NCBI GenBank assembly: GCA_016207865.1
Contig: JACQZD010000202.1
Coordinates: 1-13,210 of the forward strand
Direction: 5' to 3'
Source: Nitrospirota bacterium
GTDB lineage: Bacteria; Nitrospirota; Thermodesulfovibrionia; UBA6902; DSMQ01
Length of the DNA stretch: 13,210 nucleotides
The first letter of the stretch is position 1; the number at the start of each line of letters is the position of its first letter. Under the pieces are notes generated by a model that saw only the letters and a list, made by a program, of their open reading frames with translations, was not told where the DNA came from and did not search any database. Made by a program: the position numbers and the translations under genes. This document shows positions 1-5,943 of this stretch, in pieces.

Positions 1-609
1 ATCTATCCCATCACAAATTTCTTGAGCGCCCGGGCTGATAGCAGGGTCATTATCATTACAGTCATCGCCTTTCCAGCAAGTTCCACTATATTCAAAGTAC
101 CCATCGCTATCATGGTCGTTGTCTTCACAGTAAAGATGATAACAATCATAAGGAACTTCTGCATATTCCGTATAAATACTGGTTACAGCACAGTAATAAG
201 GATTCTGCCATTTGCCAGGAAACCAATTAACTTTAATACGGATTTTTGTTGCCCACGCAGGACAATAATCTAAAATAGAACAATCACTATGATTAAAATA
301 TAATGAGGTTGTATCATAAAACGTATAATGATAACTACTAGTATCCCAATCCGTACAATAATCTTCTTCATTACAATACATACGCATCATGAATGCATCA
401 TTTCTCCCAGTATTAGAAGGAACACATTCAGCCTGATAGGAACCAGTCACCACTAGCTTATCATTAGACAGTCCTATACTACATATGCCATCATAACTTA
501 TAGTTGGTAAAACTTCTGCACCAGCAAAATACCTTGGAAAAAATATCTCAAAAAAAAGTAAAAATAGATAAAAGACTACTTTTTCCCTAATAAGATTTTC
601 TTTAAACAT
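1..609 (-). CDS. Partial exported Cys-rich protein with MopE-type putative metal-binding motif (3' end outside window)
   Basis: An open frame of 203 codons runs from an ATG at 609 down to the left edge without a stop, so only the N-terminus is present. A GGAG ribosome-binding site lies 5 nt before the ATG. Residues 1-31 form a signal peptide (charged start, hydrophobic 11-24, likely cleavage near YFAGA). Residues 162-203 contain EDNDHDSDGY, then GDDCNDNDPAISPGAQEICD. This matches the putative metal-binding repeat of MopE-type proteins (Asp-rich DxDxDG loop, then CNDNDPAI.PGA.EICDG.D), which in that family is usually repeated in tandem, so more copies are expected beyond the edge. There are 12 cysteines in 203 residues (for example C43, C62, C79, C85, C110, C116), suggesting disulfides outside the cytoplasm. 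It starts 18 nt after the stop of the adhesin-like gene, so it is probably cotranscribed. Its codons favour A/T at third positions far more than its neighbours, which hints at separate ancestry. Metal-binding motif: fairly sure. Biological role: unknown. Confidence 0.75.
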   Translation of the reverse strand, partial: MFKENLIREKVVFYLFLLFFEIFFPRYFAGAEVLPTISYDGICSIGLSNDKLVVTGSYQAECVPSNTGRNDAFMMRMYCNEEDYCTDWDTSSYHYTFYDTTSLYFNHSDCSILDYCPAWATKIRIKVNWFPGKWQNPYYCAVTSIYTEYAEVPYDCYHLYCEDNDHDSDGYFEYSGTCWKGDDCNDNDPAISPGAQEICDGID

Positions 610-627
610 AGCAACTCCGATAATTAC

Positions 628-1857
628 TTATATTTTAGCAAAAATTAATCTATGTAGTATCACCACGGCATTCGCACATTCGCTTCCGCCTACACCTAAT
701 CTCCAATTAACATTATTTCCTGAACTTACAGAGTTTGTGGGAATAATAGTCGTTTGGTGGATGTTATTGGAGTCTTTTGCATCAACAAATGAGATACTGC
801 GTGTGCCTTGCGGGTTTATATACCAGTAATTACCCTGTGATGTACTCCTTAAAGAAAGAATATTCCCGCTTGCACCGGTTAAAATCAAACTATTGACAAT
901 TGTCTGGGTTTTTCCTGTCTCAAAAGATAAAACGCCGGCAGAGGTTGCAATCTTAGACAAATTATAGAAAGTGTTATTGCCATAAATTGTTTGATTTATT
1001 CCATTTAGAATAACCGTTGATGTCCCGGAACTGAAACTGCCACTGTTTGTCCAATTGCCTTTCACTGTTATAGTTGAAAAAGCGGCATTGAGCGTTCCTG
1101 ATGTTATTGTTACACTGCCTGTAACAGTTGGATTTGCATTTAATGTAATAGTGCTTGTGTATCCGGCGTTAATATTTAATGAGGCAACTATTATGCCTAT
1201 ATCCCATGTGCAGTCTTTTGTTGAAGTGCTGTTGAAAACTATAACATCTCCGTTTTGAGGCGCTGTATTATCCGACCAGTTGGCAGGATTAGAGGCAAGA
1301 TTATCAGAGCCCCCGCCGCTCCATGTTTTAATAATTTCTACAATAAAATTCCCGCTCGCTATGTCATGAGTGACCCCATCTGATGGATCCTTAAAATAAA
1401 GAGTCCCATCCGGATTATGTATCTCTATCCCAATTGCATCAGGACTGCTGTCTTTGACTGTTACTGTAAAAGTATATCCTGCTGCTCCGTTCACTGTGCC
1501 CACACCTGTGACTGTTGCAGTGTTCCCATCTGATGATATGCCTGTAATTGATGTGCTTACAAGGCTCAATCTTAAACGAGTATAGTAATACTTCAGCCAG
1601 CTTGTTCCCAAAGATGATGACTTTACATCTAATGACATGCTTGCTCTGAATGATGGTTCTGGATAATTGTAACCGTTGCCTGAAGCCCGGTAGTCTGCTG
1701 CAAATACAGATGAGGCAAAACTGAGTAAAAATAGGATGGTTAGCGCTAAGATTGGTTTCTTAAATGAAAAAATAACCTTTTGGGCATGGGAATAATCCCC
1801 CTCATAAAGCAGAGAGGGGGGGTTATTCCCGGCGTAATCTGCACTACGTCTTCTCAT
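628..1857 (-). CDS. Exported repeat-rich beta-structure (adhesin-like) protein; possible frameshift near its start
   Basis: The 409-residue frame begins with ATG at 1857, immediately after the stop of the beta-barrel gene. The first 32 residues are polar and unlike a normal signal peptide, but KKPILALTILFLLSFASSVFA (cleavage before ADYRA) is a good one. A second ATG at 1787 has GAGGGGG 9 nt upstream. It would give MPKRLFF joined to SFKKPIL if the T6 run (plus-strand A6, 1767-1772) had one more T, so the true start may be 1787 with a one-base slip. The mature part holds a motif around residues 185-215 (NPANWSDNTAP, then STSTKDCTWD). After it come Ser/Thr/Asn-rich imperfect beta repeats (SVTITSGTLNAAFSTITVKG, TSTVILNGINQTIYG), as in secreted beta-helix or filamentous adhesin-like proteins; this assignment is by style of sequence, not by a named domain. 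The C-terminus stops abruptly after a typical NNVNWRLG ending, with ten odd residues in AT-rich DNA. It may be truncated. Confidence 0.6.
   Translation of the reverse strand: MRRRSADYAGNNPPSLLYEGDYSHAQKVIFSFKKPILALTILFLLSFASSVFAADYRASGNGYNYPEPSFRASMSLDVKSSSLGTSWLKYYYTRLRLSLVSTSITGISSDGNTATVTGVGTVNGAAGYTFTVTVKDSSPDAIGIEIHNPDGTLYFKDPSDGVTHDIASGNFIVEIIKTWSGGGSDNLASNPANWSDNTAPQNGDVIVFNSTSTKDCTWDIGIIVASLNINAGYTSTITLNANPTVTGSVTITSGTLNAAFSTITVKGNWTNSGSFSSGTSTVILNGINQTIYGNNTFYNLSKIATSAGVLSFETGKTQTIVNSLILTGASGNILSLRSTSQGNYWYINPQGTRSISFVDAKDSNNIHQTTIIPTNSVSSGNNVNWRLGVGGSECANAVVILHRLIFAKI
1767..1772 (-). other. Homopolymer T6 tract (A6 on plus strand) within the signal-peptide codons of the adhesin-like gene
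   Basis: On the coding strand the sequence reads ATG CCC AAA AGG TTA, then six T, then CATTTAAG. With six T the frame from the ATG at 1787 closes within 14 codons. With seven T it runs straight into SFKKPILALTILFLL and the full exported protein. The tract is thus a candidate for slippage-driven on/off switching, a real frameshift mutation, or a sequencing error; the sequence alone cannot separate these. Confidence 0.45.
1788..1830 (-). promoter_or_regulatory. Strong hairpin at the 5' end of the adhesin-like gene, covering a candidate ribosome-binding site
   Basis: GGGAATAATCCCCC (1788-1801) and GGGGGTTATTCCC (1818-1830) are complementary apart from one bulged base, separated by a 16-nt loop. 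In the minus-strand mRNA the 3' arm contains GAGGGGG, the best ribosome-binding site for the ATG at 1787. Folding would hide that site, and translation of the upstream beta-barrel gene, which ends at 1858, could melt it. It has no immediate U-run, so it is not a standard intrinsic terminator. Hairpin: seen. Role in translation: inference. Confidence 0.5.
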
Positions 1858-2613
1858 TTAAAACTCAACTCCGGCTTCTGCAAACGGACCGCTGAAGTTG
1901 AGGTTTGCTACTATACTGCTTTTGTCAATCTTTATGTCCTCATATCTGTAGCCAGCGCCTATGAACATAAGCCCTAAGAACTTGTACTTCACCCTTCCGA
2001 TTAGATCATAGTAGTGATTGGTGTCGTAGGCGATGCCACGGAATTCTGCTTCAATCGCGAGTTTTTTGATAAGGTCCACCTGCGCGCCTATGTAAACCAT
2101 CGGCACAGGGAACGTGAGGTTTGCGGATTCCTTAAGAGCGCCCTGTGTTACTTCAGCGCTGAAATCTATGATTCTTATGTTCAAGCCTGCGTCTATGTTT
2201 AATTTCCCAAGCGTGGCTGTCTTTAGAAAAGGCACCCCGTAATAAAGCCCGATGTCATACTGGTCCAGCCTGAGTTCTGATGTGAAAGGGACGCTTGCAG
2301 TATAAGTCTTATCGCCGAATGTAAAGCCGGCGCTCTTATTTCCGGCGCCGTCAAAGCTCATGGGGGTTGCCATTAAGTAGATGTTGGGGATAATAAGCGG
2401 CATATCAATCTTTACCCTGCCGTAAAATCTTGCCTTGTTTGCGTAGTTAAGGTCATCGTCTACGCTTAGGGCATTTCCTTTATACGCCATGTCTCCGCCG
2501 GGCGACTCCACCCAGGCACCTGCCGCTGCCTCCAGCCCTATTGCAGGAGCGGCCTGCGGGAACAAAATTACTGCCAGCATGGACAGGACAAATAATATTT
2601 TAAAATTTTTCAT
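1858..2613 (-). CDS. Outer-membrane beta-barrel protein, TIGR04219-like family
   Basis: This 251-residue protein has a clear signal peptide (MKNFKILFVLSMLAVILFPQ, cleavage near AAPA-IG). The mature N-terminus GLEAAAGAWVESPGGDMAYKG resembles the TIGR04219 outer-membrane beta-barrel family from memory; family members are small single-domain barrels of about this length. The rest alternates short amphipathic strands (ARFYGRVKIDMPL, YDIGLYYGVPFL, LNIDAGLNIRIIDFS, LAIEAEFRGIAYD, YRYEDIKIDKSSIV). It ends AEAGVEF, with the terminal Phe recognised by the Bam machinery. The start is firm: AAGGAGGAG sits about 6 nt before the ATG. It lies 44 nt after the Crp/Fnr-type gene and abuts the adhesin-like gene, suggesting one transcript. 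Substrate or structural role cannot be told from sequence; a general porin-like or envelope-stability role is only a guess. Confidence 0.8.
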   Translation of the reverse strand: MKNFKILFVLSMLAVILFPQAAPAIGLEAAAGAWVESPGGDMAYKGNALSVDDDLNYANKARFYGRVKIDMPLIIPNIYLMATPMSFDGAGNKSAGFTFGDKTYTASVPFTSELRLDQYDIGLYYGVPFLKTATLGKLNIDAGLNIRIIDFSAEVTQGALKESANLTFPVPMVYIGAQVDLIKKLAIEAEFRGIAYDTNHYYDLIGRVKYKFLGLMFIGAGYRYEDIKIDKSSIVANLNFSGPFAEAGVEF

Positions 2614-2657
2614 CGTTTCTCCTCCTTTTGCTGTTGAATTTTTTGAATTCTTTAAAT

Positions 2658-3362
2658 TTATACGGACATGCCTATCATATTTTTGGCGTCAGGTGAAATC
2701 AAAAAATGACCTTCTTCTTCTTTTAGGATTTTTCTGAATGCCAGCACCTTAATGACCTTTGTTATCGCTTCCCTTGAGGAGCCGGTGTGAGATGCCATCT
2801 CCTTATGGGTAAGTTTCTTTATCCTAAGAAAGCCGTTTTCATCTTTATCACCCTTTGCCGCCGCAATCTGCAAAAGCAGGTTCAGAAGCCGTTCATTTAC
2901 ATCAAGAAAGGCCAGCGACTCAATCATATTGTCCGCCATCCTTAATCGCTGCACAACTGCCGAGAGAAGGTCAATGGCGATTACAGGGTCATTCTTTATT
3001 GCACGGAGAAACCGTTCCCGTTTTAAGACGCCTAACATTGAATCTTCATTTGCTATGATTGTGGCGGACCTCGGCTTGCCGTCAAGGAGGCTCATCTCGC
3101 CGAAGAAATCACCATTATTGAAAACTGTAAGTATCAGCTCTACTCCATCCTCTCCAAGAAGCGAGGCCCTTACCGCCCCCTCAAGAACGATGTAGAGGTC
3201 TGTGCTTGTGTCAGACTGGTAAAACACGATTTTGCCTTTTTTTATGCGTTGAATGATAAAGTCGCTTGAAAGCTGCAGCAGATGCGGATCTGAAAGGTTT
3301 TTGAAGATAGGAAGCCCTCTGAATGATTTTTCTATCAGCGCCCTTTTAGGCTCGTCGCTCAT
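2658..3362 (-). CDS. Crp/Fnr-family transcriptional regulator with cyclic-nucleotide-binding-type domain
   Basis: This 234-residue protein has the standard two-domain layout. Residues ~17-130 are a cNMP-binding beta-roll with GDFFGEMSLLDGKPRSAT (84-101); the Glu, Arg and Ser of the phosphate-binding cassette that Crp uses for cAMP are all present (FGE...RSA). Residues ~135-155 form the dimer helix, and 183-213 are a winged helix-turn-helix (LTHKEMASHTGSSREAITKVIKVL). Its recognition helix SSREAITK matches CSRETVGR of E. coli Crp at the DNA-contacting Arg and Glu, with Lys in place of the last Arg, so a TGTGA-like half site is possible. There is no N-terminal cysteine cluster, so it is not an oxygen-sensing Fnr. 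The ATG has AAAGGGG upstream. It heads the left operon and is divergent from the polysaccharide operon, so it may control either or both. The ligand (cAMP, c-di-GMP or none) is not decided by sequence. Confidence 0.9.
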   Translation of the reverse strand: MSDEPKRALIEKSFRGLPIFKNLSDPHLLQLSSDFIIQRIKKGKIVFYQSDTSTDLYIVLEGAVRASLLGEDGVELILTVFNNGDFFGEMSLLDGKPRSATIIANEDSMLGVLKRERFLRAIKNDPVIAIDLLSAVVQRLRMADNMIESLAFLDVNERLLNLLLQIAAAKGDKDENGFLRIKKLTHKEMASHTGSSREAITKVIKVLAFRKILKEEEGHFLISPDAKNMIGMSV

Positions 3363-3417
3363 TTTCAGTGCCCCTTTGTTAAGGTTAGGTCATATTTTAC
3401 CAGATTTTACAACAAAA

Positions 3418-3446
3418 TTTACTTATAATTTAACTTGTGCGATAAT
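3418..3446 (+). promoter_or_regulatory. Candidate sigma-70 promoter for the polysaccharide operon
   Basis: TTTACT (3418-3423) and GATAAT (3441-3446) are separated by 17 nt, with a TG one base before the -10 giving an extended -10 (TGCGATAAT). It lies in the 206-nt divergent region between the Crp/Fnr-type gene and the sugar transferase and would give a leader of about 75-115 nt. An overlapping TATAAT at 3424-3429 lacks a partner -35. No clear TGTGA-N6-TCACA operator was seen here. Prediction by eye only. Confidence 0.4.
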
Positions 3447-3514
3447 TAATAAAGGCTGTTGCCGGATACTTGTTATAAATCGGAGACTTTTAAGAAAAGG
3501 TCTGAAACCTGTAT

Positions 3515-3532
3515 AAGGAGAACATAACCATT
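3515..3532 (+). promoter_or_regulatory. Ribosome-binding site AAGGAG paired with a possible ATT start codon
   Basis: AAGGAG (3515-3520) is the only strong ribosome-binding site ahead of the sugar transferase. The codon at normal spacing (9 nt) in the correct frame is ATT at 3530, as in infC; there is no in-frame ATG or GTG nearby. The alternative is TTG at 3569, 13 codons downstream, with only a purine-rich stretch pressed against it. The ATT reading would add INGISGTTRSRRE before the TTG-encoded residue. Confidence 0.4.
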
Positions 3533-3568
3533 AACGGAATTAGCGGAACGACAAGAAGCAGAAGAGAG

Positions 3569-4594
3569 TTGACCGGCGGGTATTATAAAGGATTTGTTTT
3601 CCTGAACAGATTTTTCCATATAATTACTGCCCTGTTTTTTTTAATCCTTTCAGCCCCGGTTTTGATATTAATTTCATTGGCTGTAAAACTCACGGATATA
3701 GGCCCGGTTTTCTACAAGGGGGTCCGCCTCGGGTTGAATAAGAAGCCCTTTATCATGTATAAATTCCGGACGCTCTCCCCTGAAGCAGAGCAGAAGATTG
3801 GCGCAGAGATCCTGTCCCTGGGTCATAAGCTTGAAACAAAAATAGGCAAATTACTCAGAGATACGCGTCTTGATGAGCTGCCGCAATTGTTCAATATAAT
3901 AAAAGGCGATATGGACTTTGTAGGTCCAAGACCTGAACGGCCCGCGATTTATGAGAAGTTTTGCCGGCATATCAAAAACTATGACAACCGGTTTTCAGTA
4001 AAGCCGGGACTCATCGGCTTTGCACAGTTATTCACTCCGCATTCAACTCCCAGGAAAATCAGGGCCTTGCTTGACAATCGTTTTATTAAAATCAGACAAA
4101 GTTATCTTTTAGATATCGGAATTATTATTTATGTCTGCGCCCTGATTTCCAGAAAAGCTGTTCTGAAAACATTCAAGTATTTATGGCAAAAAATTGTCAG
4201 GGGAAGAGTGTTTGGGATTTATACTGATAAGCGGGAGAGTGAAAGGGTAAGGCATCAAAAGGCGTATGTTAATATAGGAGCAAAGATGAATGGCGAGGTT
4301 GTTTATGAAAAAACAGCCTCTCTGGCAGATATCAACGCCGATATGTTCCTAATTAAAACCAATGATCAACTTACTGCTCCCAAGGACCTCTTTTTCATGC
4401 TTGAGACTGAAAGCAGAATAAACAGAAAAAATGCAGTAAGAAAGAAAACTGCCGTCTGCACAGGAGAAATATACAGGGAGGAAAGACTGACCGGTGATGA
4501 TTTCAGGTTTAGCTATGTAATTAAATACAGGCCGGTTTCTCCGCTTAATTATTATATGATTCGCCAGTATTTTCTGGAGGAAAGCATAGCTTAA
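3569..4594 (+). CDS. Polyisoprenyl-phosphate sugar-1-phosphate transferase (WcaJ/PglC superfamily) with PilZ-like C-terminal extension
   Basis: It transfers a sugar-1-phosphate from an NDP-sugar to the undecaprenyl-phosphate carrier at the inner membrane, the first step of glycan assembly. Residues ~10-42 form the re-entrant membrane helix (FFHIITALFFLILSAPVLIL). They are followed by GPVFYKGVRLGLNKKPF, the MYKFRTL motif, the catalytic Asp-Glu pair at 102-103 in LDELPQLFNIIKGDMDFVGP, RPERP, and KPGLIGFAQL at 145-154. This short PF02397-type core ends near residue 200. Residues ~205-341 are an addition: RESERVRHQK, SLADINADMFLIKTNDQL and a beta-rich tail resemble a PilZ domain (RxxxR and D/NxSxxG positions, the second degenerate), the c-di-GMP receptor fold. 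The listed start is TTG; an in-frame ATT at 3530 has the better ribosome-binding site. It is the first gene of the plus-strand operon and ends 3 nt before the next gene. Transferase: sure. PilZ: tentative. Confidence 0.88.
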   Translation: MTGGYYKGFVFLNRFFHIITALFFLILSAPVLILISLAVKLTDIGPVFYKGVRLGLNKKPFIMYKFRTLSPEAEQKIGAEILSLGHKLETKIGKLLRDTRLDELPQLFNIIKGDMDFVGPRPERPAIYEKFCRHIKNYDNRFSVKPGLIGFAQLFTPHSTPRKIRALLDNRFIKIRQSYLLDIGIIIYVCALISRKAVLKTFKYLWQKIVRGRVFGIYTDKRESERVRHQKAYVNIGAKMNGEVVYEKTASLADINADMFLIKTNDQLTAPKDLFFMLETESRINRKNAVRKKTAVCTGEIYREERLTGDDFRFSYVIKYRPVSPLNYYMIRQYFLEESIA

Positions 4595-4597
4595 ACA

Positions 4598-5731
4598 ATG
4601 AGGAATAGCAGGGAAACACTGCCATTCGGATTTTTTGAAGGCGTATTGCTGCTCCTTTTATCATCCGTATCGCTGTTTCTCCTGACAACAGAATATTATA
4701 TCTTTGCCTTTGTTCCTGTGATTTTCATTCTGGCATTTCTTTTTTTAATCCGTTCGCCCCATGCAGGATATTATGTTATCGTATTTCTTATTCCATTTGC
4801 CGCTTACCGCGGGCTGGCAGGAGACAGCAAGCTGTTTAACATATCATGGATTTTGGGGTTTTTCCTGCTTGGTTTTCTGCTTTACAGGTTTGTTATTGCG
4901 AGGGACTCAGTTGGAAAAATCAATTCAAACCTCTGGCCTTTTATTGCCATTTATTTTGTAATCAGCCTGATTTCGGCATTAATGTCGCCCTATCCTCAAA
5001 CTGCGTTTGCGAATATCGGGCTTGCACTTGCGGGTTATGTCTTTATAGTCCTCGGTATTTTTTTTATTTCATCCCGGGAAGTTTATGCAAAAACCTTTCC
5101 GGCAATACTTATGACAAGCATTACCATAAATTCCTTTTTGGGAATTGCCGGGACTATCTTCGGTATTGACATGTTCGCGGTAAAACATGAAACATTTATA
5201 AGAAGCATGGGGGCTGCCGTGGACCCCAACAACTTTTCCCTTATGGCAATTTTCAGCCTGCCTTTTATTGCGCATTATCTCTTCACGTGCAGGGAAAGGA
5301 ACAAAAGGATATTGCTGATTCTCATGCTTTTGATAAATTTATTGGGCATTGTTTTAACTTATTCCCGGGGCGGGGCGCTGATATTAATTATCATTTTCCC
5401 TGTCCTGATTGCCGTGCATCTTTTCAGCCTGAAACCGAAACTGTTTGGCTTTGTGCTTTCCCTGATAGGATTTATTGCAGTTATAATAATTTCTCTGATT
5501 CCCGAGGCCTACTGGGAACGACAGAAGAGCGTATTCGCAGAGAAGAAGGATTTTTCCATCAGCAGGCGTCTTTCATATCTTCATGTCGGTCTGGATGTAT
5601 TTAAAGACAATCCTGTGTTCGGTTTGGGTCCCGGAACGTTCAGAGATATATTTTCTGAATCCAAGGGCGTATTTATTATCGTTTACTTCCCTGTTAATCT
5701 ACCTCGCCATATTCAGCGACATGTACCATAA
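4598..5731 (+). CDS. O-antigen ligase/Wzy-type polymerase, C-terminus replaced by out-of-frame deletion
   Basis: This polytopic inner-membrane protein has 377 codons with about ten hydrophobic segments. Signature regions of the O-antigen ligase/Wzy superfamily (PF04932) are present: AAVDPNNFSLMAIFSLPF near 208-225, VLTYSRGGALILI near 253-265, and GLGPGTFRDIFSES at 342-355. After about residue 357 the frame reads 20 unrelated residues (VFIIVYFPVNLPRHIQRHVP) and stops. The other forward frame carries AYLLSFTSLLIYLAIFSDMY, the usual final membrane segment of these proteins. The loop between, which in this family holds the His-Asn (HNxYLE) motif and a further helix, is absent from every frame. 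The gene therefore appears to have lost an internal segment around 5667-5671 whose length is not a multiple of three. The product would polymerise or ligate lipid-linked glycans in the periplasm, but this copy is probably inactive or altered. It starts 3 nt after the sugar transferase; GGAGG lies rather far (17 nt) upstream. Confidence 0.8.
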   Translation: MRNSRETLPFGFFEGVLLLLLSSVSLFLLTTEYYIFAFVPVIFILAFLFLIRSPHAGYYVIVFLIPFAAYRGLAGDSKLFNISWILGFFLLGFLLYRFVIARDSVGKINSNLWPFIAIYFVISLISALMSPYPQTAFANIGLALAGYVFIVLGIFFISSREVYAKTFPAILMTSITINSFLGIAGTIFGIDMFAVKHETFIRSMGAAVDPNNFSLMAIFSLPFIAHYLFTCRERNKRILLILMLLINLLGIVLTYSRGGALILIIIFPVLIAVHLFSLKPKLFGFVLSLIGFIAVIIISLIPEAYWERQKSVFAEKKDFSISRRLSYLHVGLDVFKDNPVFGLGPGTFRDIFSESKGVFIIVYFPVNLPRHIQRHVP

Positions 5732-5831
5732 ATATTTTCTTCTCTCACTTGCGGTATCTCAGGCGGCTCTTACAGTCTCGCAAAAAATTAAAACGGCAGG
5801 GTCAGGTGCAGACACTTTATCCGTTAAGTAG
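5667..5831 (+). pseudogene. Displaced C-terminal fragment of the O-antigen ligase/Wzy-type gene
   Basis: In a different frame from the main gene, these codons read AYLLSFTSLLIYLAIFSDMY, then HKYFLLSLAVSQAALTVSQK, and end in TAG at 5831. A last transmembrane helix followed by a YHKYF-type turn and a short amphipathic tail is the normal C-terminus of ligase/Wzy homologues. The fragment has no start codon of its own that makes sense and no ribosome-binding site. It marks the 3' remnant of the damaged gene. Confidence 0.6.
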
Positions 5832-5850
5832 CATTGCGTTTCTTAAATAA

Positions 5851-5934
5851 GCTGTCATTCCTGCGAAGGCAGGAATCCAGTAGAAATAAATATCTGGATT
5901 CCCATTTTCATGGGAATGACAAAAAAATAACAGC
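5851..5934. repeat. REP/MITE-like inverted repeat (GTCATTCC...GGAATGAC type)
   Basis: GTCATTCCTGCGAAGGCAGGAATCCAG (5854-5880) and CTGGATTCCCATTTTCATGGGAATGAC (5894-5920) are inverted copies around a 13-nt AT-rich spacer, and each arm also folds on itself (CCTGCGAAGGCAGG; CCCATTTTCATGGG). GCTG at 5851 and CAGC at 5931 extend the symmetry. Elements of this form are common, dispersed, non-coding repeats in deltaproteobacterial and Nitrospirota genomes, recalled from general knowledge. It sits between the damaged ligase/Wzy gene and the next glycosyltransferase, where it could attenuate transcription or stabilise an mRNA end. The flanking 5832-5943 holds no gene. Confidence 0.75.
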
Positions 5935-5943
5935 ATAGAACTT

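Noticed and set aside
22..273. Plus-strand open frame of 83 codons at the left edge
   Set aside because: It is antisense to the partial MopE-like gene, which has a signal peptide, a ribosome-binding site and a recognisable motif; the plus-strand frame has none of these.
3440..3530. c-di-GMP (GEMM) riboswitch in the leader of the PilZ-containing transferase
   Set aside because: It would fit the biology, but the conserved GEMM core segments are not present; only short weak hairpins such as AGGT-CTGAA-ACCT were seen.
3363..3568. Crp-type operator controlling the divergent genes
   Set aside because: No TGTGA-N6-TCACA-like palindrome could be found in this gap by eye, so autoregulation is not claimed.
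5583..5831. Independent 82-codon gene downstream of GLGPGTF
   Set aside because: Its first half overlaps the ligase/Wzy gene in another frame and its second half is that gene's normal C-terminus, so it is a frameshift remnant and not a new gene.
5854..5920. Intrinsic terminator after the ligase/Wzy gene
   Set aside because: The stem is followed by A-rich, not T-rich, sequence on the plus strand, and the form matches dispersed repeats better; some attenuation remains possible.
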